Shown here: positions 37,722 to 47,279 of the stretch, in pieces | Layout of the letters: every line of letters begins with the position of its first letter | Numbering within the stretch: position 1 is the first letter of the stretch | Assembly: GCF_947500705.1 (NCBI RefSeq) | Contig: NZ_CANMSY010000005.1 | Location: 231,224 to 295,223 of the forward strand | DNA: 64,000 nucleotides | Direction of reading: 5' to 3' | Origin: an uncultured Brachybacterium sp. | GTDB taxonomy: Bacteria; Actinomycetota; Actinomycetes; Actinomycetales; Dermabacteraceae | Position numbers and translations under genes: made by a program | Notes under the pieces: generated by a model | What the model was told of the DNA's origin: nothing | Database searches by the model: none | What the model saw: the letters and a program-made list of their open reading frames with translations, nothing else

Positions 37722-40304
37722 GTGAGCACCGACACCGTTCCTCGTCCCGCCGCCCGGAGGCCTGAGGCCGCGACCACGACCGGCGCCCTGCGCGCCCTCC
37801 GGCCCGTGCCGACCTCCACCTACCGCCTGCAGCTGCATGAGGGATTCACCGCTGACGACGCCGCCGCCGTGGTCCCGTATCTGGCCCGGCTCGGGGTAGG
37901 ACACCTGTTCTGCTCCCCCGTGCTGCAGGCCGCTCCTGGCTCCGCCCACGGCTATGACGTGGTCGACCATTCCCGGATCAGCGAGGAGATCGGCGGGGAG
38001 GAGGCGCTGCGCCGGCTTGCCGACTCCGCGCACGCCCACGGGATGGGGCTGATCGTCGACGTGGTGCCCAACCACATGGCGATCCCGACCCCGATCTGGC
38101 ACAACCGCGCCCTGTGGTCGGTGCTACGGGACGGGCCCCGCTCCCCCTTCGCCGACTGGTTCGACCTGGACCCCTCGGCCGAGCTCTCCATCCTGGTGCC
38201 CGTGCTCGGCAGGACGATCGGGGCGGTCCTGGCCGACGGGGAGATCACCGTGGGTCCCGAAGAGATCCCCCAGGCCGACGGCACCACGGCCGTGGAGACC
38301 GTGGTGCGCTACTTCGACCATGTCCTCCCTGTCGCCGCCGGCACCGAGCACCTGGGCCTGGCCGATCTGCTCGAGCGGCAGTGGTACCGCCTGGCGTACT
38401 GGAAGGTCTCCGATGAGGAGCTGAACTACCGCCGCTTCTTCGATGTGGACACCCTCGCCGGGCTCCAGGTGGAGCTGCCGCATGTGTTCGAGGCGACCCA
38501 TGCGACGCTGCTGCGCCTGCAGGGAGAAGGCGTGATCGACGGCTACCGCATCGATCATCCCGATGGCCTGGCCGATCCTCGCGGCTACCTCCGAGATCTC
38601 GAGAGCGCCACCGGCGGTGCCTGGACCGTCGTCGAGAAGATCCTCGAGGGCGAGGAGCAGCTGCCCGGGGACTTCCCCTGCGCGGGGACGACCGGCTACG
38701 ACGCCCTCTGGCGGGTGGGAGGGCTCTTCCATGACCCCCATGGTGCGATCGGGCTGACGCATCTGTGGCAGCGGCGCACCGGGGACCTGCGCCCCTTCGA
38801 GGAGGTCGCCGAGGAGTCGACGGACCTGATCGTCTCCACCAGCCTGTGGGCGGAGGTCGAACGGCTGACCACCCTGATCCACCGCATCTGCCAGGAGGAC
38901 ATCCGCCTGCGCGACACCACCCGTCGCAACCTGCAGAAGGTGATCGTCGCGCTGCTCGGCTCGATGGACCGCTACCGTGCCTACATCGTCCCCGGCGAGC
39001 CGGCCCCCGGCTCCGAACGGGCAGTCCTCGAGCAGGCGGCGGCACGGGCGCGGCAACGGCTCGGTGAGGACGAAGACGTGGTGACCACCCTGGAGACGGT
39101 GCTCGCGATGGTGTGCGGGGACGAGGTGGGCAGCGCCGGCCGCACGCGCAGCGCCGAGCGGGACGAGGTGGTGGTGCGCTTCGCACAGACCTGCGGCCCG
39201 GTCCACGCCAAGGGGCTCGAGGACACCGCCTTCTATCGCTACACCCGCTTCCTCCCGGTCAATGAGGTCGGCGCGGACCCGGACCGGATCGGGGTCGAAC
39301 CGGACCAGCTGCATGATCATGCGCTGTCGATGGTCCTCCACCGCCCCGATGCGATGACCACCCTGTCCACGCATGACACCAAGCGCAGCGAGGACGTCCG
39401 TGCTCGGCTCGCGGTGCTCACCGAGCAGCCGCTGGAATGGGCGCTGGTGGTGCAGGACCTCGACCGGGCCACCGCCGAGCACCGCGGGGACCGGGTCGAC
39501 GGGGCGATCGAGCTGCTGCTCTGGCAGACCCTCGCCGGCTGCTGGGAGCTTCCCGGGTCGTCGGCCGCGCCGCTGAGTGCGGAGCGGCTCGAGGGCTATC
39601 TGCTCAAGGCCATGCGGGAGGCGAAGAGCTTCACCACCTGGACCGAGCAGGATGCGGACTACGAGCAGCAGGTGCTGACCCTGGGACGTGCGGCCCTGGA
39701 ATCCGCTGAGGTGCAGCGCATCCTCACCGACTGGACACGCCGCACCGCCGCCGCACAGCGCAGCGCGATCCTCGGGCAGAAGCTGGTGCAGCTGACGATG
39801 CCCGGCGTGCCGGATGTGTACCAGGGCAATGAGTCGATCGATCTCTCCCTCGTGGATCCGGACAACCGGCGCCCCGTGGACCACGCCCTCCATGAGGAGC
39901 GGCTGGCACGTATGATCGACGGGGCCGGGCCCGACGGGATCGCCGACGAGAAGCTCTGGCTCACCCACCGTGCGCTGGTGCTCCGCAGGGCGCGCCCCGA
40001 ACTCTTCCAGGGACGGGACGCGAGCTATCGCCCGCTGCCGACCACCACCGGACATGCAGTCGCCTTCGGTCGCGCGGTCGAGGAGGGGGAGGTCGAGGTC
40101 GTCACCGTCGTCACCCGTCTCGCCCATGGACTCGCCCAACGCGGCGGCTGGGGAGACAGCTGGATCGCGCTGCCGCCCGGACGCTGGCGGGATGCGCTCA
40201 GCGGCGCCGAGTTCGACGGCGGTCAGGTGACCCTCGGCGCACTGCTCGACGCCTGGCCCGTCGCACTGCTGGTGCGCACCGCAGGAATGGAGGATTCCCG
40301 ATGA
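37722..40304 (+). CDS. treY: Maltooligosyltrehalose synthase TreY
   Basis: GH13 intramolecular transglucosidase that turns the reducing-end alpha-1,4 bond of a maltodextrin into an alpha,alpha-1,1 bond. The 860-residue protein has PTSTYRLQLHEGFT near the start, then GLIVDVVPNHMA, DGYRIDHPDGLADPRGYL and VVEKILEGEEQLP, and later STHDTKRSEDVRARL, all typical of TreY. Length is a little above the usual 700-830. GTG start with GAAGGAG upstream. Its stop overlaps the treZ start by 4 bases. Confidence 0.96.
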   Translation: MSTDTVPRPAARRPEAATTTGALRALRPVPTSTYRLQLHEGFTADDAAAVVPYLARLGVGHLFCSPVLQAAPGSAHGYDVVDHSRISEEIGGEEALRRLADSAHAHGMGLIVDVVPNHMAIPTPIWHNRALWSVLRDGPRSPFADWFDLDPSAELSILVPVLGRTIGAVLADGEITVGPEEIPQADGTTAVETVVRYFDHVLPVAAGTEHLGLADLLERQWYRLAYWKVSDEELNYRRFFDVDTLAGLQVELPHVFEATHATLLRLQGEGVIDGYRIDHPDGLADPRGYLRDLESATGGAWTVVEKILEGEEQLPGDFPCAGTTGYDALWRVGGLFHDPHGAIGLTHLWQRRTGDLRPFEEVAEESTDLIVSTSLWAEVERLTTLIHRICQEDIRLRDTTRRNLQKVIVALLGSMDRYRAYIVPGEPAPGSERAVLEQAAARARQRLGEDEDVVTTLETVLAMVCGDEVGSAGRTRSAERDEVVVRFAQTCGPVHAKGLEDTAFYRYTRFLPVNEVGADPDRIGVEPDQLHDHALSMVLHRPDAMTTLSTHDTKRSEDVRARLAVLTEQPLEWALVVQDLDRATAEHRGDRVDGAIELLLWQTLAGCWELPGSSAAPLSAERLEGYLLKAMREAKSFTTWTEQDADYEQQVLTLGRAALESAEVQRILTDWTRRTAAAQRSAILGQKLVQLTMPGVPDVYQGNESIDLSLVDPDNRRPVDHALHEERLARMIDGAGPDGIADEKLWLTHRALVLRRARPELFQGRDASYRPLPTTTGHAVAFGRAVEEGEVEVVTVVTRLAHGLAQRGGWGDSWIALPPGRWRDALSGAEFDGGQVTLGALLDAWPVALLVRTAGMEDSR

Positions 40305-42148
40305 CCGACCGCTCCGTGACCCCACCGACCACGCCGACCTCCCCGACATCCCCGACCTCCCCGACTTCGCTGACCCCACCGGAACCCCGCCGCTACGACC
40401 GCTACGAGCTGTGGGCTCCCGCCGCCCAGGAGGTGGAGGTGCGGATCGACGGCGCCGTCCACCCGATGAGCCGCACCCGGGACGGCTGGTTCGCGCTGCC
40501 CGGGGTAGCCGCTGTGCCGGGTGCCCGCTATGCCTTCCGCCTCGATCAGGACGAGCTGTGGCTGCCCGATCCGCGGTCCCTGTCCCAGGCGGACGGCGTG
40601 CATGGCGACAGCGAGGTCATCGACCCCCGATCCCTGCGCTCTGCGACCTCCTGGGAAGGTCGCAGCCTGCGCGGACGCGTGCTCTACGAGCTCCATGTCG
40701 GCACCTTCACCTCCGGGCCGGACGGGCGCGGAGGCACTTTCGACTCCGCCATCGAGCGGCTCGACGCACTGGTCGAGCTGGGCGTCGATGCGATCGAGCT
40801 GCTGCCGGTGGCGACCTTCCCCGGCGATCGCGGCTGGGGCTATGACGGAGTGGGCCTCTACGCGGTCCATGCCGCCTATGGCGGGCACGCCGGACTGGCC
40901 CGATTCGTCGAGGCCGCACATTCGCGAGGGCTGGCGGTGCTGCTCGATGTGGTCCACAACCATCTGGGTCCCTCCGGGAACTACCTGGGCAGGTTCGGCC
41001 CCTACTTCACCGACCAGCACGAGACCCCGTGGGGCGAGGCGGTCAACCTCGACCAGCCCGGCTCCCGCCAGGTGCGCGATTTCCTGCTGGGCAGCGTCCG
41101 GCAGTGGCTCGTGGACGTGGGCCTGGACGGGCTGCGGCTGGACGCGGTCCACGAGCTGCAGGACGACTCCCCTCAGCACTTCCTGGCCGAGCTCGCCGGG
41201 GCGGTCGCCGTCTGGGAGGCGGAGACCGGCCGTGAGCTGACGCTGATCGCGGAGTCGGACCGCAATGACCCGGCCACGGTCACCCCCACCGCCGCCGGTG
41301 GCCTCGGCATGGACATGCAGTGGGCCGATGATGTCCACCACGGGGTCCACGCCTGGATCACGGGCGAGCGAGCAGGCTATTACGGAGACTTCGGAAGCGC
41401 CCGGACGCTCGCCGCCGTGCTGCAGCGGGTCTTCCTCCACGCAGGCACCTTCTCCACGTTCCGCGACTCGGTATGGGGGGCTGCCGTCGATCCGGCATCC
41501 TCCGACTACGACGCCCACTCCTTCGTGACCTTCCTGCAGAATCATGACCAGGTGGGCAACCGTGCGAGCGGCGATCGCATCCACCACGGCATCGACCCCG
41601 CGCAGCAGGCCGCAGCGATCGCCCTGATCCTGCTGGGACCGGGCACCCCGATGCTGTTCCAGGGCGAGGAATGGGCGGCCTCGACACCGTTCACCTACTT
41701 CACCGACCACGACGACGAGCTGGGCGAGCTGGTGAGCACCGGGCGGGTCGCGGAGTTCGCCGCCATGGGCTGGGCCGAGCAGGTCCCCGACCCGCAGTCC
41801 CGAGCGACCTTCGAGTCCTCGATGCTGCGCTGGGAGGAACGGGACCAGGGCAGCCATGCCCAGATGCTCCAGTGGTATCGCGCGGTGATCTCCCTGCGTC
41901 GGGAGCAGGCGGACCTCCATGATCCGGATCTTCGCCGCACCAGGGTCGAGGTGCTCTCCGAGGAGACCGTGCTGCTGCATCGCGGTGAGCTCTCCGTGCT
42001 CGCCCATCGGGGGCCGGGCCCGCTGGAGGTGGACCTCCGTGCCGCCGAGGTGCTCGCCTCCTTCGGCGATCTGACACAAGCACCGGACGGCAGGCTCTCG
42101 ATGCCCGGCCCCGGCGCCGTGGTGATGCGTCCCCTCGCCGCCGGCTGA
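40301..42148 (+). CDS. treZ: Maltooligosyltrehalose trehalohydrolase TreZ
   Basis: GH13 enzyme releasing trehalose from the TreY product. The 615-residue protein starts with a Thr/Ser/Pro repeat (TSP units, encoded by 9-bp repeats at about 40330-40370). A beta-sandwich domain follows, then the catalytic barrel: VLLDVVHNHLGPSGNYL, DGLRLDAVHEL, LTLIAESDRND and FLQNHDQVGNRA. Translationally coupled to treY. Ends 8 nt from the convergent zapE stop with no hairpin between. Confidence 0.96.
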   Translation: MTDRSVTPPTTPTSPTSPTSPTSLTPPEPRRYDRYELWAPAAQEVEVRIDGAVHPMSRTRDGWFALPGVAAVPGARYAFRLDQDELWLPDPRSLSQADGVHGDSEVIDPRSLRSATSWEGRSLRGRVLYELHVGTFTSGPDGRGGTFDSAIERLDALVELGVDAIELLPVATFPGDRGWGYDGVGLYAVHAAYGGHAGLARFVEAAHSRGLAVLLDVVHNHLGPSGNYLGRFGPYFTDQHETPWGEAVNLDQPGSRQVRDFLLGSVRQWLVDVGLDGLRLDAVHELQDDSPQHFLAELAGAVAVWEAETGRELTLIAESDRNDPATVTPTAAGGLGMDMQWADDVHHGVHAWITGERAGYYGDFGSARTLAAVLQRVFLHAGTFSTFRDSVWGAAVDPASSDYDAHSFVTFLQNHDQVGNRASGDRIHHGIDPAQQAAAIALILLGPGTPMLFQGEEWAASTPFTYFTDHDDELGELVSTGRVAEFAAMGWAEQVPDPQSRATFESSMLRWEERDQGSHAQMLQWYRAVISLRREQADLHDPDLRRTRVEVLSEETVLLHRGELSVLAHRGPGPLEVDLRAAEVLASFGDLTQAPDGRLSMPGPGAVVMRPLAAG

Positions 42149-42156
42149 GGAGCGGA

Positions 42157-43233
42157 TCAGGAAGCGGCGTCGGAGCTGCCTGTGCGGAGCAGCTGCGCGC
42201 CATCGTTCGCCAGCGAGGCGAGTCGCGAGAGCGAGCGCAGATACTTCTTGCGGTAGCCGCTGCGCAGCAGCTCCGCGGAGAACAGATCATCGAACACCCG
42301 AGGCGCGCCGTCCCCGCTGCGCTCGCCGCCGCTCGCCTCGAGGGCGACGAGTGACGGCACCTCCCTGTCGTAGAGCCGGTCCACCAGGACCACGAAGCGC
42401 AGGGCATCATGATGGCGGGTGAGCCCGTGCACGCCGGTGAGGTGGACGGAGGAGACCTCATCGATCAGAGCGCCGTAGCGCGAGGGGTGCACCGTACTCA
42501 GGTGCGCCAGCAACGGGTCGAAGGCGTCCAGTGTCGCCTCCGGGGTGGACTCGGCGTGCTCAGCCACCTCCGCTTCGGGGAGGGCGCAGATCTCACTGAC
42601 CCCATCACGCCGCCGGTAGTCCTCACCATCGATCCGCAGCACCTGGAACCGCTCGGCCATGGCCTGGATCTCCCGGAGGAAATCCTGGGCGGCGAATCGT
42701 CCCTCGCCGAGCGCATCGGGGAGGGTGTTGGAGGTGGCGACGATGGCGACGCCGCGGTCGGAGAGCTCCCGGATCAGACGGGTCATCAGCAGCGTGTCCC
42801 CGGGATCGTCGAGCTCGAACTCGTCGATGCACACCAGCTGCGACTCGCCCAGCAGGTCGACCGCCTTCTGGAACCCGAGAGCCCCCACCAGATCGGTGTA
42901 TTCCACGAAGGTGCCGTAGACGCGCGCCCCTTCGACCGCATGGAACAGAGAGGTGAGCAGGTGGGTCTTGCCGACGCCGAAGCCGCCGTCGAGGTAGATG
43001 CCGAGCGCGGGCTCCGGCTTCCGGCGCAGACGGGACAGGAAGCCGCCGCGCGGCCGTCCGAGCTCGGCGGCGAAGGCGGTGATGCGCTGCTTGGCCTCCT
43101 CCTGGGAGGGAAACGCAGGATCCGGGACGTAGTTCTCCAGCCGCGCCCGGGCGAACCGCGGCGGCGGCACCAGATCTGCGAGCAGGCGCTCGAGGGAGGG
43201 CGCAGGCCGGCGGTCGCTCAATGCATCGGTCAC
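42157..43233 (-). CDS. zapE: Cell division-associated AFG1-family ATPase ZapE
   Basis: P-loop ATPase of the AFG1/ZapE family; the E. coli protein acts on the divisome. The 358-residue protein has Walker A (GFGVGKTHLL), Walker B (LVCIDEFELDDPGD) and the sensor segment VAIVATSNTLPDALGEGRF. The GTG at 43233 is supported by a TACACT box 7 nt upstream (43246-43241), a leaderless arrangement. The frame continues open to 43311 as shadow sequence. Role in this organism is inferred from family. Confidence 0.9.
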   Translation of the reverse strand: MTDALSDRRPAPSLERLLADLVPPPRFARARLENYVPDPAFPSQEEAKQRITAFAAELGRPRGGFLSRLRRKPEPALGIYLDGGFGVGKTHLLTSLFHAVEGARVYGTFVEYTDLVGALGFQKAVDLLGESQLVCIDEFELDDPGDTLLMTRLIRELSDRGVAIVATSNTLPDALGEGRFAAQDFLREIQAMAERFQVLRIDGEDYRRRDGVSEICALPEAEVAEHAESTPEATLDAFDPLLAHLSTVHPSRYGALIDEVSSVHLTGVHGLTRHHDALRFVVLVDRLYDREVPSLVALEASGGERSGDGAPRVFDDLFSAELLRSGYRKKYLRSLSRLASLANDGAQLLRTGSSDAAS

Positions 43234-43240
43234 GCCGGTC

Positions 43241-43246
43241 AGTGTA
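43241..43246 (-). promoter_or_regulatory. -10 box of a leaderless promoter for zapE
   Basis: TACACT on the minus strand ends 7 nt before the zapE GTG; no ribosome site is visible. Confidence 0.5.
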
Positions 43247-43358
43247 GGGGGCGGGGCCCCTCGCCCGCCGACTCTGCCCGCCCGGCACCGGCGAGCGATG
43301 AGCGGGACCACAGTGCCACCCGGTCCGGGAGTGGCCAGGCTCCCGCCCGCCGGCGACG

Positions 43359-44714
43359 TCAGAGCCGGAGCCCGATCGATCCTTCGAGAGCAGGTGCGGC
43401 GGGGGCGCGCACAGGCACCTCGACCCTGCCCACGGACTCCTCCAGCCCCAGCGTCTGCACCAGGTAGTCCGCGAGCAGCCGTTCATAGCGAGCCGGGTCG
43501 CGATTCCATTCCCGGGTGTGCGAGGCGCCCTCGAAGGGGACGAACTCGATGAGGTCCGGGCGCAGCGCAGCCAGCTGCCGGCTGGGCTCCGGCGGAACCG
43601 TCTCGTCGTCGAGGGCGTGGAAGAGCAGCGTGGGATGAGTGAGGTGCTCGGCGTAGAAAGGGGGTGTCATCTCATGCAGTGCGAGCGGCTCATGCAGGCG
43701 CACCATCCGGGCACCGATCTGGGAGGTCATCATCCACAGGGCGAGCTGCCGCATGGGGGCGGGGGCCTTGAGAGAGGTCGCGTGGTGGACCAGGATGTCC
43801 TGCCAGTCCACTGCCGGGGAGTCGAGCACCAGCGCGGCGATGCGGTCTCGATGCGCGGAGCGCACGGAGGCGCGCAGTGCGATGCCACCGCCCATCGACC
43901 ATCCCACCAGCACGATCCGTCGTGCCCCCTGTGCCAGTGCATAGTCGATCGCGGCCTCGGTGTCCTCCCACTCGGCGGCTCCCAGATGGTGCATGCGGTC
44001 CGCGGAGGACGGCGCGCCGACGTCGTTGCGATAGGTGATCGTGAGGCTGGTGAGCCCCAGCCTGTGCAGCAGTGGGATCACGCGCAGCGCCTCACCGCGC
44101 GCGGAGCCGTGCCCATGGATGAGGATCGCCCAGGTGTTCTCGTTGCCCCCGGCAGAGCCGTCTGCTGCCTCGGGTCGCACCAGCCACGCGGGCATGTGCC
44201 CCACCGGCGAGTCGATCTCGACCTCCTCGGTGGGCAGGCCGTGAGCGGTCTGCGGGGTCCCGGCCCAGAAGAAGCCGTTGCTCGCGGCTCGGTCGACCTC
44301 GAGCGGCTCGGCCGTGTCGTCGGCCCATCGCGGGCGGGAGACGGTGGTGGGCGTCGGCCGGCCGTCGACCGGTCCCAGCCGCACGTGGACGGTGCCGCCG
44401 CCCTGGCGGAGCGCGAGCACCCCTCCGCGGCGAGCGGCCTTGGTGTCGTCCAGATGGACCCGATCCGGGTAGACCGCACGCACAGCCACGTCCCGGCGGC
44501 CGCGCAAGGTCTCACGGGGCACCAGCGGCAGCCTCGCCATCACCCGCGCCCCCACCGTGAGCAGACCTCCGCTGAGCGCGAACATCGAGGCTGCGCCGAC
44601 GGCCCCATATGCCGCGACTTCCGGCCATCGCGCCTGGTCAGGACGAGGCGGACGGGGCAAGTAGCGGACGATCGAGCCGGTCGTCCGGCGGGAACGGGAA
44701 AGGTCACGCGTCAT
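43359..44714 (-). CDS. Alpha/beta hydrolase, membrane-anchored
   Basis: A 451-residue serine hydrolase. One membrane helix lies near residues 33-57, followed by a beta-rich region of about 120 residues. The hydrolase domain then shows an oxyanion-type ILIHGHGSARGE, the nucleophile elbow GWSMGGG, an Asp in LLFHALDDETVPP and a final His in FEGASHTREW. This is the complete Ser-Asp-His triad of the family; substrate unknown (peptidase-like or esterase). I favour ATG 44714, 7 nt after a TAGGAT box, over ATG 44723, which lies inside that box. Confidence 0.85.
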   Translation of the reverse strand: MTRDLSRSRRTTGSIVRYLPRPPRPDQARWPEVAAYGAVGAASMFALSGGLLTVGARVMARLPLVPRETLRGRRDVAVRAVYPDRVHLDDTKAARRGGVLALRQGGGTVHVRLGPVDGRPTPTTVSRPRWADDTAEPLEVDRAASNGFFWAGTPQTAHGLPTEEVEIDSPVGHMPAWLVRPEAADGSAGGNENTWAILIHGHGSARGEALRVIPLLHRLGLTSLTITYRNDVGAPSSADRMHHLGAAEWEDTEAAIDYALAQGARRIVLVGWSMGGGIALRASVRSAHRDRIAALVLDSPAVDWQDILVHHATSLKAPAPMRQLALWMMTSQIGARMVRLHEPLALHEMTPPFYAEHLTHPTLLFHALDDETVPPEPSRQLAALRPDLIEFVPFEGASHTREWNRDPARYERLLADYLVQTLGLEESVGRVEVPVRAPAAPALEGSIGLRL

Positions 44715-44721
44715 ACCGCGC

Positions 44722-44742
44722 ATCCTATCGGCGGGCTAGGAT
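44722..44742. promoter_or_regulatory. Divergent pair of TAGGAT -10 boxes
   Basis: TAGGAT occurs on the minus strand (44727-44722), 7 nt before the hydrolase ATG, and again on the plus strand (44737-44742), 7 nt before a GTG at 44750 that is in frame with msrB. The two promoters are nearly back to back. Confidence 0.55.
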
Positions 44743-44836
44743 CGAGACTGTGAACGCCTCGTTCATCATCCTGCTTGAGCGATCGCCAGCTCGTCTGAGC
44801 GGCGCCCACGGGCGTCGCAGAATCGGAGGCCTCCAG

Positions 44837-45289
44837 ATGTCCACCGACCCCATCGGCACCCGTCCGTACCCGATCTCCGTCAGCGATCTCGAGTGGCGAG
44901 AGCGCCTCTCTCCCGGCGAGTACCAGGTACTCCGTCAGGGCGGCACCGAACGCCCCGGGACCGGTGAGTACGAGGAGGTCCGCTCGGCGGGCACCTATGC
45001 CTGCAAGGGCTGCGGCGCCGAGCTGTTCACCGCCACCACCCAGTTCGACGCCCACTGCGGCTGGCCCGCCTTCTACGCCCCCACGGACTCCGACGCCGTG
45101 GAGCTGATCGAGGACACCTCCCTGGGGATGCGGCGCATCGAGGTGCGCTGTGCCGGTTGCGGCTCCCACCTCGGTCACGTCTTCGAGGGCGAGGGCTTCC
45201 CGACCCCGACGGACCAGCGGTACTGCATCAACTCGATAAGCCTGGTCCACAGCGACGACGCGAGCCCGAGCGACGCCCGCCCCGCGTGA
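44837..45289 (+). CDS. msrB: Peptide-methionine (R)-S-oxide reductase MsrB
   Basis: Repairs methionine-R-sulfoxide in proteins. The 150-residue protein has two zinc CxxC pairs (CKGCG and CAGCG), HCGWPAFYAP, and the catalytic region RYCINSISL near the C-terminus. The ATG at 44837 has GGAGG 7 nt upstream. A GTG at 44750, in frame and perfectly placed behind a TAGGAT box, would add 29 residues; both starts may be used. Confidence 0.94.
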   Translation: MSTDPIGTRPYPISVSDLEWRERLSPGEYQVLRQGGTERPGTGEYEEVRSAGTYACKGCGAELFTATTQFDAHCGWPAFYAPTDSDAVELIEDTSLGMRRIEVRCAGCGSHLGHVFEGEGFPTPTDQRYCINSISLVHSDDASPSDARPA

Positions 45290-45345
45290 CCCTGCCGGGC
45301 GGGATGAGCTCGGCGCGCCTGCCGGATGCGAGGTCACCCCACGGA

Positions 45346-45351
45346 TAGCCT
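45346..45351 (+). promoter_or_regulatory. -10 box of a leaderless promoter for the DUF3000 gene
   Basis: TAGCCT ends 6 nt before the GTG at 45358. Confidence 0.5.
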
Positions 45352-45357
45352 CCCTCC

Positions 45358-46029
45358 GTGTCCGTCCATCGAATCCGCTCCAGCGATGACACCTTCCGTG
45401 CCGCCATCGACGCCATGACCGACGCTCCTCAGCGGTCGGAGTTCAGCTGGCGCACCATCCCCGCCCCGTCGCGGATGGCTCCTTCGACCTGGGCCTGCAC
45501 CGGGGAGATCCTGGTGCACGACGACGAGCTCGCCTCCGGTCGCCTGGTGATCCTCCATGACCCGGCCGGGCAGGAGTCCTGGGACGGCACCTATCGGATG
45601 GTCGCCCTGGTCCAGGCTCAGCTCGAACCCGAGTTCGCGGTCGAGGCGATGCTCGGTGACGTGGCGTGGTCCTGGGTCACCGAGTCTCTGGAGCTCCACG
45701 AGGCCGAATCCCGGGAGCTGGGCTGCACCGCCACCCGGGTGGTCTCCCAGTCCTACGGAGCGCTCGCCTCACGCGCCTCCACCGTGGACGTCGAGATGCG
45801 GGTGTCCTGGACTCCCGAGCCGCTGGCCGCGACGGCCGACTCCGGTGCACAGCAGAGCTCCGGGCCGGAGGATCCGCCGGCGATCGATCTGGTGCCCCAC
45901 TTCGCCGCCTGGACCGCGATGCTCGCCGCCGCCGGTGGACTCCCCCCTGCGCCGCCGCGCATCGCCCCGATCGCACCCACCCACCATGCGAGGGCCCCGC
46001 GTCCTGAGGAAGCCGGTGAGGTGCGGTGA
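45358..46029 (+). CDS. DUF3000 domain-containing protein
   Basis: A 223-residue soluble actinobacterial protein of unknown function. It carries the DUF3000 pattern: a short N-terminal helix, then RLVILHDPAGQESWDGTYR, VALVQAQLEPEF, DVAWSWVTESL and a final PHFAAWTAMLAAAGGLPP segment. Its stop overlaps the RNase D-like gene start (GTGA, 46026-46029). That pairing is conserved in actinobacteria, suggesting a shared RNA-related role (inference). Confidence 0.9.
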   Translation: MSVHRIRSSDDTFRAAIDAMTDAPQRSEFSWRTIPAPSRMAPSTWACTGEILVHDDELASGRLVILHDPAGQESWDGTYRMVALVQAQLEPEFAVEAMLGDVAWSWVTESLELHEAESRELGCTATRVVSQSYGALASRASTVDVEMRVSWTPEPLAATADSGAQQSSGPEDPPAIDLVPHFAAWTAMLAAAGGLPPAPPRIAPIAPTHHARAPRPEEAGEVR

Positions 46030-47261
46030 CGGACTCCCCTGTGCTCCAGGATCTGAAGGCGCCGCGCGACGGACTCATGCCGGTGATCGACCGCATCCAG
46101 CCGCTGCTGGCCTGGTGCGAGGCCGCCGCCACCGCTCCCGACGAACCGGTCTCGGTCGATGCCGAGCGGGCCTCGAGCTATCGCTACAGCTCTCGGGCGT
46201 ACCTGGTCCAGCTGCGCACCGACGCGGCAGGCACCGCGCTGATCGATCCGCTCGCCTTCCCGATGCCCGGGACCCTGATCTCCCTGCTGGGCAGTCGGGA
46301 ATGGGTGCTGCATGCGGCGGGCCAGGATCTTCCGAGCCTCGCAGAGCTGGGTCTGCACCCGGCGTCGCTCTTCGACACCGAGCTCGCCGCCCGGCTGCTG
46401 GGGATGGAGCGGGTGGGTCTCGGCGCGGTCGTCGAGGACACCCTGGGGCTGCATCTGGCCAAGGAGCACTCCGCGGCTGACTGGTCCCGGCGTCCCCTGC
46501 CGGAGGGGTGGCTGAGCTATGCCGCCCTCGACGTGGAGGTGCTCGTGGAGGTCCGTGACGTCCTGGTCGAGCGGCTGCGCGCGGCGGGCAAGGAGGACTG
46601 GGCGCGACAGGAGTTCGAGCACGAGCGCACCCGCGTGCACGGGCCCACCCGTTCCTCCAGCTGGCGGGGCCTGCACGGTCTGGGTGGTCTTCGCACCACC
46701 CGTCAGCTCGCTGCGGCCCGTGAGATGTGGAGCCGTCGCGATCAGATCGCGAGCGCCGAGGACCTCTCCCCCCACCGGGTGATCAAGGATCGGGACATCG
46801 TCGCGGCAGCGAAGGAGGCACCCCGGGGCCGGGAGGCCTTCGATCGTGCCCTGCCCGCGAAGCTGCGCCGCAAGGACACCTGGTGGCAAGCGGCTCGCAC
46901 CGGGGTCGAGCTGCCTCCCGCCCACCTGCCCGAGCGCAGCGAACGCTCCTATCCCCCACCCCACAAGCTGTGGTCCAAGAAGTATCCGGAGGTCGCCGAG
47001 CGCTACCAGCTGGTGCGCACCGCGGTCGGCGAACGGGCCGAGGATCTCGAGATGCCGCCGGAGAACCTGCTCCAGCCCGCGCTGCTGCGCCAGTGGGTGT
47101 GGGAGCACGAGCAGACACCGCCCGAGGCCGAGGTCGCCGAGCAGCTCGCAGCACTCGGCGCCCGGCCGTGGCAGGTCGAACAGGCAGCCCCGGTGATCCA
47201 CCGGGCACTCACCGAGCAGGACCCGCCCACCGAGCAGGACCGGCCCACCGAGCAGGCCTGA
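46026..47261 (+). CDS. rnd: RNase D-like 3'-5' exonuclease with HRDC domain
   Basis: DEDD-family exonuclease, likely for tRNA and stable-RNA 3' processing. The 411-residue protein has the acidic sites in SVDAERA (Asp-x-Glu), LHAAGQDLPSL (Asp), SLFDTELAARLLG and a final YAALDVEVL (Tyr-x3-Asp). An HRDC domain lies around residues 215-295. The C-terminus ends in three TEQDxP-type units encoded by an exact 18-bp repeat (47211, 47229, 47247). Confidence 0.9.
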   Translation: MTDSPVLQDLKAPRDGLMPVIDRIQPLLAWCEAAATAPDEPVSVDAERASSYRYSSRAYLVQLRTDAAGTALIDPLAFPMPGTLISLLGSREWVLHAAGQDLPSLAELGLHPASLFDTELAARLLGMERVGLGAVVEDTLGLHLAKEHSAADWSRRPLPEGWLSYAALDVEVLVEVRDVLVERLRAAGKEDWARQEFEHERTRVHGPTRSSSWRGLHGLGGLRTTRQLAAAREMWSRRDQIASAEDLSPHRVIKDRDIVAAAKEAPRGREAFDRALPAKLRRKDTWWQAARTGVELPPAHLPERSERSYPPPHKLWSKKYPEVAERYQLVRTAVGERAEDLEMPPENLLQPALLRQWVWEHEQTPPEAEVAEQLAALGARPWQVEQAAPVIHRALTEQDPPTEQDRPTEQA

Positions 47262-47279
47262 CGCCGAGCCGGTCCGGGT

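Noticed and set aside
38124-40379. A 751-codon open frame antisense to treY, and similar long antisense frames (801-2195, 16163-17236, 21068-22450, 35394-38102, 40223-42079)
   Set aside because: They mirror real genes in high-GC codon phase, have unnatural compositions rich in His, Arg, Gly or Glu, no ribosome sites and no recognisable domains.
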